Positions 33,390 through 45,320 of a stretch of DNA of 64,000 nt are shown piece after piece. The stretch is from Catonia carolina. Lineage: Eukaryota > Arthropoda > Insecta > Hemiptera > Achilidae. A model generated the notes under the pieces. The model did not search any database. It saw nothing but the letters and a program-made list of their open reading frames with translations, and was not told the origin of the DNA. Where the stretch lies: the NCBI GenBank assembly GCA_035578175.1, contig JAQMRL010000002.1, positions 81,129,325 to 81,193,324 on the forward strand, read 5' to 3'. The translations under genes were made by a program, and so were the position numbers. Numbering within the stretch: position 1 is the first letter of the stretch; every line of letters begins with the position of its first letter.

Positions 33390-33572
33390 TTAAACTATTT
33401 TGTAAGATAAAAAGCATTCGGTGACCGTAGGCCGACATACAAAATTAATTACCACGATACATGTTATTGAAATTTTGTACATTTTTTCCGTATTTTAAAA
33501 TCTCCAGTCAACATTTCGTTAAAAAATACCTCATAGCCTAAAATGTAATAAAAAATTTCCGATTTCTTTTTT
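33390..33572 (+). repeat. H-flank duplication, copy 2
   Basis: Second spacer. It differs from copy 1 by small indels, including extra CCGTAGGCCGACATACA and a missing ~25-bp stretch, so the duplication is not very recent. Confidence 0.85.
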
Positions 33573-33737
33573 ATAAAAAGAAAGTACTATTTTTTTCAAT
33601 AACATTACGGATATTATGTTCCGTAACGATAGGAAGTTTATTCTTCTTTAATTCATATACCTGCATGTATAAATAAATCTATAAAATCAAACATTATAGC
33701 ATGTGGTACATAACTGACATACTGGGAGTCCCAAAAC

Positions 33738-33958
33738 ATGGCAAAACATTTGTAAACATTTGCAAAAAAGTATGGCAAAACATTTGTAAACATTTGCAAA
33801 AAAGTATGGCAAAACATTTGTAAACATTTGCAAAAAAGTATGGCAAAACATTTGTAAACATTTGCAAAAAAGTATGGCAAAACATTTGTAAATATTTGCA
33901 AAAAAGTATGGCAAAACATTTGTAAACATTTGCAAAAAAGTATGGCAAAACATTTCGC
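33738..33958. repeat. 34-bp satellite, ~6.5 units
   Basis: The unit TGGCAAAACATTTGTAAACA + TTTGCAAAAAAGTA repeats every 34 bp with almost no variation (one A-to-T change near 33893). Because 34 is not a multiple of 3 and the unit lacks stops on the minus strand, three overlapping minus-strand frames stay open. They are artefacts. Confidence 0.95.
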
Positions 33959-34020
33959 AAATAAGTGAAGTTATTCTTCAAAACTAACACAACATGTATT
34001 TATTTTCTTTACCCTAATGT

Positions 34021-34424
34021 TTGCCCATAACAACAGACAGGTAGAGTGTCAAATTATTTACACTCATCTGTTAGTTGCAGGGCTAAAATAAATAGTTGTG
34101 TTTCTTATCACATGGTCACCCAATTAAATGAGTGAATCATTTAAGAAGAGAAGAGGTAGAGGTGTACTGTGACACTAATCACAGTTAGCTCCTCTGAAAG
34201 TAATGAACTTCATTATACAGTTGGACCATGTGGTGAATGAAGTGAAGGTGTCATTTGCAAAGTGGAAAATATGTGCTTTTCAGAGGGCCCGGCATGCTGA
34301 TAAGCGTACTTTGCCACTTAGTGAGTTGTGGCAATGGTAAACCACCTCACTCCTTGTTTTACTTAGTAAAACCTCTACAGGTTCAAACCAGCCAACCAGG
34401 CTGATCACCTAAACAACAACAACA
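34021..34424 (+). mobile_element. Family A inserted in a SINE-C tail
   Basis: Full copy with exact duplication ACCCTAATGT at 34011-34020 and 34425-34434. The downstream flank is the inverse SINE-C tail. Confidence 0.92.
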
Positions 34425-34640
34425 ACCCTAATGTGTGCACGTTGCAATCTGTTCAATTTCCCGTCACCCAATCAGATGAGGATGATAATATGTATGACGT
34501 GTAAATGAGACTTTGTAGTCTTGTACAGACCCAGGCTGACAATTCCTGAGAAAGTATCATTGGGTCACGGGGTTGCTTATTGTTCTAAATTAAACCGATT
34601 GCAATGTACACATATTAGGAATTAAAAAAAAAATTAGCAA
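34425..34640. mobile_element. Two SINE-C tails in inverted orientation
   Basis: 34425-34555 reads as minus-strand SINE-C (CCTAATGTGTG, CAATCAGATGAGGATGAT, TTCCTGAGAAAGTA). 34559-34640 is a plus-strand SINE-C 3' end (GGGGTTGCTTATTGTTCT, poly-A). Neither has a head. Confidence 0.7.
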
Positions 34641-34728
34641 AGTAAATTTAACAAAAAGTTAATTCTTTAATTGATCCACCAATTGTAATAGAATTTTGTA
34701 CAAATTTTACTTGATTTTATTAGTTATT

Positions 34729-34897
34729 ACTTTCTCTTGCCTATATGAATATATAGGAAGGAAAGTATTGTTTTCATGGAGATTTTTCGAAATCGAGTTT
34801 TCACCGGATCTATACGTTTTCAGACCCCCTGAACCCAAAAAACACGTTTTTAGCGATTGGTCTGTGTGTGTGTGTCTATGTGTATGTGTGTGTGTGT

Positions 34898-34930
<33 letters not shown>

Positions 34931-35720
34931 AACAGAATATCTCAAGAATGGAACATTGTACGAACTTTAAACTTGAAACTTAAGTTACATACCACTACCG
35001 GACCCGACACGAACATTTTCATCAAAATCGGTCAACCGGAAGTAGTAGTTTATTCGTATAATTTTTCACTTTTTGCGATTTTCTCAAAAACTGGTACTAC
35101 GATTTTTTTAAAAATCGCCTCATTTACTCAATTTTTTATTCTCTACAAGATAGGATAGGCGTCTGTTTACTGAAATTCTGGGTGAGGCTGTTTTCACGTA
35201 AAAACATAGTTTTTTTAAGATTACGGCTTTATTATGAAATTTAGCGCAAAAATTTATATAAAAAAAGTTGTAGAAAATTTAAAATTCTACAACTTTTATT
35301 TCAAACATTTTTTTTGTATAACGCTTAGTTTAGCGGTAATTTGCGATTTTCTGTTTTTTCTCACGAAAACGTGTGAAAAATCGATTTTTTTAAGATTTCG
35401 GCCTTAGAATGCATTTTACGACAAAAGTGTATTAAATAAAATTTATAGGAAATTAAAAGATCTACAACTTTTATTTCGAGCGTTTTTCTCTACAGAGCCT
35501 AGTTGAGCATGAAAGATTGATTTTCCGTATTTTTAGGCCAAACTGAGGTTGATTTTCATTTTGGGTGTTTCTCTCATGATTAAAATAAGGTTATGATTTT
35601 GAGGTTATTTATTTATTTATTAGTTAGTTATTTATTTCTAATGTTTTAATACTATGTAAGGTTTATTGTTAATTATTTGCACTGGCAAGAGAAAGTTGTG
35701 TGAGTGTTTCACACCAGATT
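34729..35720 (+). mobile_element. Family H, full length
   Basis: The microsatellite at 34862-34930 mixes GT with a (GC)n core. The termini are intact. Open frames at 34696-34983 and 34868-35158 are shadows. Confidence 0.9.
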
Positions 35721-36541
35721 TTTTTTAATAATGTTTTAAAATAAGTTATTTACGTGCAACACTAATTTAACAAAACGTAGGCCTAATCCATAATAACATG
35801 ACACTAATTTTGATAATAAAAAATTAATTGTTGTGATAATTAAGAGAATGACACGTGACACAACACCCTATTACTACATTTTTCAATGAAATCCACTCGA
35901 CAATTAATTGGCAATGTCTGATTGTAATTCAGGTAGAACGGCCATCGGGTATTTTCTCCACAAAGAGAAAAGAAAAAATTTAACTGTGTATCGTTTCCTG
36001 GCAAACTGGTGTTTTGTTTCTATGGTGAAATATTTCGACACGACACTATAGGCACGATAGGCCCGGCCTATCATTAGGCCGTGCCTATTATTCAATCGGA
36101 TGGAGAACAGATTCCAATAAGCGAAATAAACCAGATCTCGCTCCTATTCAAATATTTTTATTTTATTAACAAAAAAAAAATGCGACTAGTCATTAGGCTA
36201 AACAACCGATTCAATTTAAATATTTACTCTATTATGTTAGGCCTACCTACATTATATAATTAAATTCTCTATTTTTACATTTTATAAAAATGCTTTAAAA
36301 CAAGTTCATTAAAAAGTTTTTTGACAGAAATACAACGAAATTAATTTAACAGCTTTCTCTTAAGTAATTAAATAAACATAAAATGTTAACAATATTCTTG
36401 TATATTTTATATCGAATTCACATTGGCCATGATTAGTATTTAGTCTATATTTTACTCGGCATTTATTTGCTTCATTTGCAACTTTTTTTTTTGTTCCCCT
36501 AAATGTGTGTACATTGCAATCTTTTTACTGTCCCTTGACTA
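35721..36541. other. No gene seen
   Basis: AT-rich. Contains AGGCCCGGCCTATCATTAGG-type duplicated TAGGCC motifs near 36058 and a short SINE-C-like tail (36484-36530: CCCCTAAATGTGTGTACATT). Sixty-codon frames here lack any feature. Confidence 0.5.
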
Positions 36542-36981
36542 CAGTAGAGCGTCAATAATTCATACGTCAAAAATCCGGAACGTCGAAAATCCGGATTCAA
36601 TTCTGGCGAAAAATGGGAATTAATTTATTGTAGGTTAAAAGTGTCCAATATGGGTGAACGGCTCGCAGTGCGTGATGAGTAAGAGATACGCTCGAATAGC
36701 GTGTTGCGTACTCGTCACTTTTTTATATTATGTACAATTACAAATTTCGTTAAATAAAAATTAGTTCTTTATAATACATAACAACATATTTCCTAGTTTT
36801 ACTTACCCACTTCACATTTCTGTTAACAAATCATGTAAAATATAGTCGAATTTAGCAACTGTACTTTTCTTACTTTGAAGACGTCTACTAGCAATTTTAT
36901 CGGGTGTTTCGATAATCCCGATAATTTGATAATCCGGATGACGTACGGTCCCAATTAATCTGGATTATTGACGCTCTACTG
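36542..36981. mobile_element. pogo/Tigger-like MITE (440 bp)
   Basis: TIRs CAGTAGAGCGTCAATAAT and ATTATTGACGCTCTACTG are perfect. TA lies on both sides (36540-36541, 36982-36983). Subterminal AATCCGGAA / AATCCGGAT are also repeated. CAGTA...-type ends and a TA target are typical of the pogo/Tigger branch of Tc1/mariner. No coding sequence. Confidence 0.85.
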
Positions 36982-37032
36982 TATATGAATATATAGGAAG
37001 AAAGTTATTACTTTATTAAACATTATTTTCGT

Positions 37033-37356
37033 TTGTTTGCACCACTACATTTATGTGATAATGAACACCCAAAACAAAACAAATTAAATACAACACTCAC
37101 CTCAGAGTATTATCGTACATTTATTCAAGATCTTTCGTCTCTCTCTGAGACATCATCATCACTAAACACATATAATATTGAAACATTAAAACAATTATGG
37201 TTGAAGAGCACGTCACGTCAATTATTTTCTATTTCATTAACCACGCGGCGCGCGGTTATTCGACCGCAACCCTTATTAAGTGGAGCAGACCATTTTCATT
37301 ATCCCTATACCCGTAATACTAACTTAATTCGATTTTTTGTAGAAACCAACCGTTAA
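37033..37356 (+). other. 107-codon open frame, unrecognised
   Basis: The open frame starts at a TTG and encodes a serine/threonine-rich, leucine-containing product (LSSLSETSSSLNTYN, TTRRAVIRPQPLLSGADHFH). It overlaps no repeat family recognised here and includes a GCGGCGCGCGG stretch unusual for the area. No signal peptide, domain or splice-site support. It may be chance or a decayed element gene. Neighbouring 65-67-codon frames (37374-37707) are no better. Confidence 0.15.
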
Positions 37357-38040
37357 AGCTACAAAGCTGAGCTTTGGCACACCTTTCTACAATACCGTTT
37401 TACAAATTTGTATCAGAGCTTTTTCATTTATCTTCATCCAATCTAAAAATGATTATTATTCTCAAAAAATATTCAAATATGCCCAAATTTTTTTATGAAA
37501 AACTCACCCAAAAAATAAAAATTCCAAAATTTTTGAAATACCTCTGGAGTAAATACACACCTCAGTATTAAAATGTAGTGTGTGAAATTTCACACTCCTA
37601 GGTGGGATGGTTCCTGAAATAAGTGTACCTAAAGTCAAAAAATACAATACGCGGAAAATGCGGATATAGTAAAAGCATAATACCGTAACAGAAACACCTA
37701 TTGCCAAGTGGAATTAACTTCCAAACAAAAACACACCAATATTTCCCCTACGGCTGATTCCTACGCGTTCTAGAAATTATCGTTTTTATGTAAACGCGAT
37801 CTCCGTAATGTTAGAGCAGTAACATGATTATATTAATATCAATTTACAAGAATGAAAAACATGAAAAAATATCGAAATAAACACTACGTAGGCTACCCCA
37901 TCAACGTAAAAATACAATTTTTCAATAGAAAAAGCAACAAATGTCGTGTTACATATCAATTTAAATAGGGAAAAACGATCAATAAATATATGGTAAAATT
38001 GAAAAATCAATATTTTTTATTAAAATCAGTCTGCTCCCTT

Positions 38041-38185
38041 TAAGGGTTTCAATAGGCTAAAACCTGCACCGGCATCATAGTTACAACATTAAAAAACTGC
38101 ATGAAAATCGGTTCAGTAATTTAGGAGATAAAGGGCAACATACACACACATACATAGAATTTTATACATATAGATTTGTATTTTA
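38041..38185 (+). repeat. Repeat Y, 3' end fragment
   Basis: TTTAAGGGTTTCAATAGGCT, CTGCA(C)CGGCATCATAGTT, AACTGCATGAAAATCGGTTC, AGTAATTTAGGAGATAAAGG, then ACACACATACATAGAATTTT. Same order as 42600-42760 and 49840-50310. Confidence 0.8.
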
Positions 38186-38208
38186 CATTGAAGGTGAAGA
38201 AATATCTT

Positions 38209-38427
38209 GAGCTATTTTCGAAGGCACGAGCCACCACTGTCACAGAGAACATTATTAATTAAAAGAAAGGTATGAAAATAGTTAGCCATATCGGAATAAC
38301 AGGTCTTCCTGAACGTTGGAGATAGGAGGAGGGAGAAAGTAATAAGTAGTTAATAAATACAAAACATGAATAAATATTCCAACACGAGATGACATACCTC
38401 ATGATATATTAGTCACTTACATAATAA
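38209..38427 (+). repeat. ~219-bp direct duplication, copy 1
   Basis: GAGCTATTTTCGAAGGCACG ... CACTTACATAATAAT is repeated at 38799-39017 with about 97% identity. A family A copy sits between. Confidence 0.9.
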
Positions 38428-38798
38428 TGTTGTTGTTTAGGTGATCAGCCTGGTCGGCTGGTTTGAACGTGTAGAGGTTTTACTAAGTAAAACAAGGAGT
38501 GAGGTGGTTTACCATTGCCACAACTCACTGAGTGGAAAAGTATGCTTATCAGCATGCCGGGCCCTCTGAAAAGTACATATTTTCCACTCTGCAAATGACA
38601 CCTTCACTTTATTCACCACAGGGTCCAACTATATAATGAAATTCATTATTTTCAGAGGAGATAACTCTGATTAGTGTCACAGTACACCTCTACCTCTTCT
38701 CTTCTTAAATGATTCAGTATTTAATTGGCTGACCAAGTGACAAGAAACAGAACTATTTATTTTAGCCCTGCAGCTAACAGATTGAGTGTAAATAATTG
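38428..38798 (-). mobile_element. Family A between duplicated flanks
   Basis: Minus-strand copy that lacks the last ~25 bp of the 5' head. The junction ends AATAATTGAGCTATT, sharing TTGAGCTATT with the start of copy 1. The 219-bp repeat is too long for a target duplication, so a tandem duplication including the element is more likely. Confidence 0.8.
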
Positions 38799-39017
38799 AG
38801 CTATTTTCGAAGGCACGAGCCACCACTGTCAGAGAGAACTTTATTAATTACAAGAAAGGTATGAAAATAGTTAGCCATATCGGAATAACAGGTCTTCCCG
38901 AATGCTGGAGATAGGAGGAGGGAGAAAGTAATAAGTAGTTAATAAATACAAAACATGAATAAATATTCCAACACGAGATGACATACCTCATGATATATCA
39001 GTCACTTACATAATAAT
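38799..39017 (+). repeat. ~219-bp direct duplication, copy 2
   Basis: Differs from 38209-38427 by a few substitutions. Family H follows directly. Confidence 0.9.
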
Positions 39018-39021
39018 AAAA

Positions 39022-39799
39022 ATCTGGTGTGAAACACTCACACAACTTTCTCTTGCCAATGCAAATAATTAACAATATAACTTAACATTAGTAATAAAAC
39101 ATTAGAAATAAACAAGAAACTAACCTCTAAAAATATAACCTTATTTTAATCATGACACAAAGACGCAAAATGAAAATCGACTTCAGTTTGGCTTAATACG
39201 GAAAATCACCTGTTCACGCTAAGCTAGGCTCTGTAGAGAAAAATGCAATAAATAAAAGTTGTAGATCTTTTAATTTTCTATAAATTTGATTATAGACACT
39301 TTTGTCGTAAAATGCGTACTAAGATCGATTTTTCACACTTTTCGTGAGAATAAAGTAGAAAATTGCTAATTACGGTTAAACTCTGCGTTATAAAAAAAAA
39401 TGTTTGAAATAAAAGTTGTAGAATTTTAAATTTTCTACATTTTTTATTATATAAATTTTTGCGCTAAAATGCATATTAACGCCGCAATCTTAAAAAAATA
39501 ATTTTTTTACGTGAAAACAGCCTCACCGAGAACTTCAGCAAACATGGCGCCTACCCTATCTTGTAGAGCATAAAAAATTTAGTCAATCATGCAATTTTTA
39601 AAAAAATCATAGGATCAGTTTTTGAGAAAATCGAAAAAAGCGAAGAATTACACAAATAAACTACTACTTCCGGTTGACCGATTTTGATGAAAAATGTTCG
39701 TGTTGGGTTCGGTAGTGGTATGTAACTTAAGTTTCAAGTTTCAAGTTCGTACGATGTTCCGTTCTTGAGATATTCTGTTCACACACACACGCGCGCGCG

Positions 39800-39833
<34 letters not shown>

Positions 39834-40382
39834 GACCAATCGCTAAAAACATGTTTTTTGCGTTCAGGGGGTCTGTTTACGAGTAGATCCGGTGAAAACT
39901 CGATTTCGAAAAATCGTCATGAAAACAATACTTTCCTTCCTGATGTTGTTGTTTAGGTCAACAGCCGAAAGGCTGGTTTGAACTTCTAGAGGTTTTACTA
40001 AGTAAAAACGAGGAGTAAGGTGGTTTACCATTGCCACAACTCACTGAGTTGAAAGAGTATGCTTATCAGCATGCCAGGCCCTCTGAAAAGCACCCACTTT
40101 CCACCCTGCAAATGACACCTTCACTTCATTCACCACAGGGTCTGGCTATATAATGAAATTCATTACTCTCAGAGGAGATAACTCTGACTAGTGTCTTTTA
40201 CACCTCTACCTCTTCTGTTCTTAAATAGTTCACTCATATAATTGGCTGACTATATGATAAGAAACAGAACTATTTTTTTTTTTAGCCCTGGACCAAACAG
40301 ATAGAGTGCAATTAAAATAACACTCCACCTGCCCGTTTTGCTCATTTTTCCTTCCTATATATTCATATAGGCAAGAGAAAGT
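39022..40382 (-). mobile_element. Family H with nested family A
   Basis: Starts TCTGGTGTGAAACACTCACA; AC/CG tract 39780-39832. It is split at CTTTCCTTCCT by family A and resumes for the last ~36 bp with the hairpin CCTATATATTCATATAGG and GGCAAGAGAAAGT. Confidence 0.9.
39942..40346 (-). mobile_element. Family A nested in family H
   Basis: Target duplication TTTCCTTCCT at 39932-39941 and 40347-40356. A subfamily variant (AGCCCTGGACCAAACAGATA, GCCCGTTTTG) shared with 54903-55305. Confidence 0.92.
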
Positions 40383-40856
40383 GATAATGTTGCATATTAA
40401 TCATAATGTTTAACTAACTACTCCGATTTTATAACCAAATCAGTCGCATTTGCCTTTACAATACCATTAAATGAATTAACAATTTAAATTTCACATACTC
40501 AACGTAGGAATAAATGTGTGTGTGTGTTTAATCACCATCCAATTTAATTATATGTGATTACTACTAAGAAAGTCGCAAGAGACATTTACAAATATGAATT
40601 AAATGAACAGTCTACGAGTGTAACAGTAACAGAATAGGCTTATTAATAATAATTGCAATGTACAGTCATTTTATCTGAATATATGAACTTTCTCTCGTTT
40701 TATAAAATGTACATCAATGACATTTCATTCCCTCTTTATTCACTACAATAATCTTTACAACTTTTAAAATTATTCAATTAAGCTGAATTATCTCATTATT
40801 TACATGACAAGTTCAATGTTTTTCATTAATAATTTTTAAGCACAATTTTATTGTAA
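40383..40856. other. No gene seen
   Basis: AT-rich with a short (TG)5 near 40515. Nothing supported. Confidence 0.5.
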
Positions 40857-40893
40857 CACTAGCGGTACCCGGCGTGCGTTGGCAATATATTTA
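40857..40893 (+). repeat. Repeat Y, 5' end fragment
   Basis: CACTAGCGGTACCCGGCGTG CGTTGGC matches the start of the Y copy at 49548. Confidence 0.7.
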
Positions 40894-40900
40894 AAAAAAA

Positions 40901-41831
40901 TCTGGTGTGAAACACTCACACAACTTTCTCTTGCCAATGCAAATAATTAACAATATAACTTAACATTAGTAATAAAACATTAGAAATAAACAAGAAACTA
41001 ACCTCTAAAAATATAACCTTATTTTAATCATGACACAAAGACGCAAAATGAAAATCGAACCCAGTTCAGCTTAAAAATAAGGAAAATCACTCTTCAACAC
41101 TAAACTAGGCTCTGTAGAGAAAAATGCTATAATTAAAAGTTGTCGTTTTTTAATTTCCTATAAAATTAATTTTATACACTTTTGTCGTAAAATGCATACT
41201 AAGGCCGAAATTTTAAAAAAATAGATTTTTCACATGGTTTCGTGAGAAAAAAAACAGAAAATCGCTAATTACTGCTAAACTAAGGGTTATACAAAAAAAT
41301 GTTTGAAATAAAAGTTGTAAAATTTTTAATTCTCTATAACTTTTATTACATACATTTTTGCGCAAAATTGCATATTCAAGCCGTAATCTTAAAAAAACTA
41401 TGTTTTTACGTAAAAACAGCCTCACCGAGAATTTCAGCCAACATGGCGCCTACCCTATCTTGTAGAGAATAAAAAATTAAATAAACCAAGCGATTTAATA
41501 AAAAAAATAGTAGGACCAGTTTTTGAGAAAATCACAAAAAAGTGAAGAATTACACGAATAAACTACCACTTCCGGGTGACCGATTTTGATGAAAATGTTC
41601 GTGTCGGATCCGGTAGTAGTATGTAGCTTAAGTTCTAAATTTCAAGTTTGTACAATGTTCCGTTCTTGAGATATTCTGTTCACACACACACACACAGACC
41701 AATCGCTAAAAACATGTTTTTTGGGTTCAGGGGGTCTGAAAACGTGTAGATCCGGTGAAGAGTGGATTCCTAAAAATCGACATGAAAACAATACATTTCT
41801 TGCTATAATATTCATATAGGCAAGAGAAAGT
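40901..41831 (-). mobile_element. Family H, full length, short microsatellite
   Basis: Intact termini. Only about 8 AC units (41681-41696), and otherwise collinear with the other H copies. Confidence 0.9.
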
Positions 41832-42149
41832 AAAAACGACGTACGCTACTATACTACTAAATAATACTACTAAAAAACAGTTTATATAAATTCTACAGAA
41901 AAATAATGAAATACTACACACTAAAAATGTTTGAGTACAAAACATTACTGTTAAATTACTAAATTAAACATTACAGTATTACTGTCAAATAACCGCACAA
42001 ACAAAGCGATCTGGAAGACAAAACAGTACGACGTACACAACCGAAAGATTTACCGAACAAAAACGATTACCAACAAAATACGAAAATCAAACAATTATTA
42101 AAAAGTAGAACCCAAATAAAAAAATTAACCCAATTAATAAAAAGTATTA

Positions 42150-42409
42150 ACCCACCGGGTTGGTCTGGAGGTAAAGTCGTCGCCAAAATCAGCTGTTTAA
42201 CAGCTAATTTTCGGAGACGAAGGTTCCTGGTTCAAATCCTAGTAAAGGTAGTCACTTTTATACGGATTTGAATACTAGACAGTAGTTACCGGTGTTTTTT
42301 GATGGTTGGGGTTTAATTAACCATACTCTCTCAGGAATGGTCGGCCTGAGTCTGTACAAGACTACACAGTCTCATTTACACGTCATACACATCATCCTCA
42401 TCTCATTGG
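42150..42409 (+). mobile_element. SINE-C, 3'-truncated
   Basis: Intact head with A and B boxes and the AAATCAGCTG palindrome (one mismatch). It is cut at CATCTCATTGGG, where repeat Y begins. The preceding gap 41832-42149 is AT-rich with no gene. Confidence 0.85.
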
Positions 42410-42762
42410 GACAAATATCAAACAAAATTTACGAAAAAATCATTACAAAGTACACGTACATCAACAAACACATAATCTCAAACACGGCTCAATGTTTTTC
42501 TACATAGTTCACAAAATATTCGGTAGATTTCGCTGCAAGCATTTTTTTTATCTAACCTCATAAAAGCCTTAATGTAGGTTACAAGCTTTATTTTCAACCC
42601 TTTAGGGCTAACTTTTTACGGGTTTGTACAGCCTAAAACCTCCACCGATATCATAGTTACAACATAAAAAACTGCATGAAAATCGGTTCAGTAATTTAGG
42701 AAATAAAGTGGAACATCCACACATACAAACACACATATATCGAATTTTATACATTATACGCA
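42410..42762 (+). repeat. Repeat Y, internal to 3' end
   Basis: AAAGTACACGTACATCAACA, GTTTTTCTACATAGTTCACA, TCGGTAGATTTCG, CCTTAATGTAGG, then the Y 3' end and ACACATATATCG. Confidence 0.8.
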
Positions 42763-42985
42763 TATAATTATTATATATATATATAGACAGTGTGGCAGAC
42801 GACGACCTCAGGTTATGCCTTTTGAGTGAATGAGTGTTTTCTTTACAAGAGTTTTCTTTTCCTTTTTTATTAAGCTTTAAGACATTCATATTTGTAGTTA
42901 ATGGATAGTGTATCTTAATTTTTTTGGTATTTTTGTACTTATTTTTTGCTTTGTTAAATAAAGTTCACTTTATTTTTATTATTAT

Positions 42986-43182
42986 ATAGACAGTGGTTGC
43001 CGGTGTACTTTAATGGTTGGGGTTCAATTAATTATACTTTGTCAGGAATGGTCGACCTGGGTCTGCCCAAGGCTACACGTCATACACATCATCCTCATCT
43101 GATTGGGTGATGGGGTTGCTTATTGTTCTCAATTGAACAGATTGCAATGTACACACATTAGGGATTACAAAAAAAAAAAAAA
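42986..43182 (+). mobile_element. SINE-C, 5'-truncated
   Basis: GACAGTGGTTGCCGGTGTAC through GGGGTTGCTTATTGTTCTCA to a 13-A tail. The gap 42763-42985 has an (AT)n and no gene; 43183-43498 shows nothing. Confidence 0.85.
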
Positions 43183-43498
43183 TTTAATTTATTGCACCCA
43201 ACGCATTTTTGACAATTGAATTATGGGCCGCCCTGTAGTTACTAGCATGAAACAACAGAGAAGAAGATAATGTTGGACGAAAGTGGAAAGTAAGAATTGG
43301 TAAGTTAAATGTGGTTTTCGTTAACAGTTAAGAATAGTCCATGATTGTTTGTGGTTTTTTATTTGGAGGTGGCTGCCTTTTTGTTTTCTTTTATTTCCTG
43401 TTTACCGGTTGATACCTACACCGTATTACTTTTGTAACATATTTTTCAATTTGTTAAAAAAAATATTCAATTAACTTAGTACAATTCAATTGCTTAGT

Positions 43499-43547
43499 AA
43501 ATCCTCTATAGGTTCAAACCTGCCTTTCGGCAGATGATATAAACAAC
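43499..43547 (+). mobile_element. Family A 3' end fragment
   Basis: CTCTATAGGTTCAAACCTGC CTTTCGGCAGATGATATAAA CAAC. Only the tail survives. Confidence 0.6.
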
Positions 43548-43619
43548 GAAACTATTTGAAACACCAATCCGTAGACTGTACCTAGGTAGAGCAGATGCAT
43601 TCACCACATATAGGCCTAC

Positions 43620-43814
43620 CAGGCAGGGACGCTTAAGTGGAGACTGTACTTTGTATCCCGCCAATGTTAAATTTGCTATATTTACTTTCTCTTGCCTATA
43701 TGAATAGATAGGAAGGAAAGTATTGTTTTCATGTCGATTTTTCGAAATCGAGTTTTCACCGGATCTATACGTTTTCAGACCCCCTGAACCCAAAAAACAT
43801 GTTTTTAGCGATTG

Positions 43815-43849
<35 letters not shown>

Positions 43850-45320
43850 AACAGAATATCTCAAGAACGGAACATCGTACGAACTTGAAACTTGAAACTT
43901 AAGTTACGTACCACTACCGGACTCGACACGAACATTTTCATTAAAATCGGTCAACCGGAAGTGGTAGTTTATTCGTGTAATTTTTCACTTTTTTGCGATT
44001 TTCTCAAAAACTGGTTTTCCGATTTTTTTAAAAATCGCCTGGTTTACTCAATTTTTTATTCTCTACAAGATAGGGTAGGCGTCATGTTTGCTGAAATTCT
44101 GGGTGAGGCTGTTTTCACGTAAAAACGTTGTTTTTTTAAGATTACAGCTTTAATATGCATTTTAGCGCAAAACTTTATATAATAAAAAATGTAGAGAATT
44201 TAAAATTCTACAACTTTTATTTCAAACAATTTTTTGTATAACTCTTAGTTTAGCGGTAATTTGCGATTTTCTGTTTTTTTTCTCACGAAAATGTGTGAAA
44301 AATTGATTTTTTTAAGATTTCGGCCTTAGTACGCATTTTACGACAAAAGTGTATATAATTTAATTTATAGAAAGTTAAAAGATCTACAACTTTTATTTAA
44401 AGCATTTTTCTCTACAGAGCCTAGTTTAGAGAGAAAGAGCGATTTTCCGTATTTTTAAGCCAAACTGAGGTTGATTTTCATTTTGCATCATTCACTCATG
44501 ATTAAAATAAGGTTATGTTTTTGAGGTTAGTTTTTTGTTTATTTCTAATATTTTATTAATAATGTTAGGTTTATTGTTAATTATTTGCATTGGCAAGAGA
44601 AAGTTGTGTGAGTGTTTCACACCAGATTTTTAGGCACATTTTTCATAGGATTGGTAAAAGATAGGGAAATGAAACTTTACACACTTTAGGTGTCGGGTTT
44701 CTTCTCGAGCTACTGACATTTTTTCAATTTAATCTTTGGACCATCCCATTTTTTTTTTTTTTTAATTACGAATAACATAAAATTTTTACTAATTGTTTTC
44801 TACGTTTTTTGCGTACTACTAATTTTTGTAGCCCCTGAGGAAGTCATAAAAATGTCGGTATATGTGGATATACTAGATAAAATTAACTGGTAAAAATGTC
44901 AGCCTGGTAGATTTATTGGTTGCTGAGAAAAATGTACCTAGTGTTAAAAATCTAAATTTACAGGAAAACGCAAGAAACAAGAAGGTACAAATCAAAAACA
45001 AAATGTACACAAACAAGTAAATTTCCCATCAACAGTTGTTTAGAAAGCTGAACCAACAGCTGAGAATACAAAAAAAACAGTGATGCAGATATTTTAAAAA
45101 CTACAATATTCTCTTAGCAGTATAAAACGAGAAGCATAAAATTGTGAAACATATTCTTTCTCGGTAACATAATTTTTCTGCGTAACTTGATAAAAAATTA
45201 TTTTTTGACGTAATTTAATGTTTTTTTTCTGGTAGATCTAGGCCTAAACTATTGAAAAACATAAAAAACAAAAATCGAAATTTGACAATTTGAATTTCAC
45301 TTTGAAGACTGACATTTTTT
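43620..45320 (-). repeat. Repeat X (minus strand) with nested family H
   Basis: 43620-43683 (GGAGACTGTACTTTGTATCC, CCAATGTTAAATTTG) and 44629-45320 (GGCACATTTTTCATAGGATT, GTGTCGGGTTTCTTCTCGAG, TCATAAAAATGTCGG ... TAGATCTAGGCCTAAAC) together are the inverse of 26766-27910. Family A is absent from this copy. Confidence 0.85.
43684..44628 (+). mobile_element. Family H nested in repeat X
   Basis: Full-length copy. Comparison with the uninterrupted X at 27860-27880 (CCTAAAAATAGAAAATTT) fixes the junctions. In H orientation the flanks read CCTAAAAA|TCTGGTG... and ...GAAAGTAA|ATATAGC. There is no duplication longer than about 4 bp (TAAA is possible). Confidence 0.92.

Noticed and set aside
33653..33990. 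Three overlapping minus frames with a repeated FCHTFLQ-type pattern
   Set aside because: Frame-shifted readings of a 34-bp satellite.
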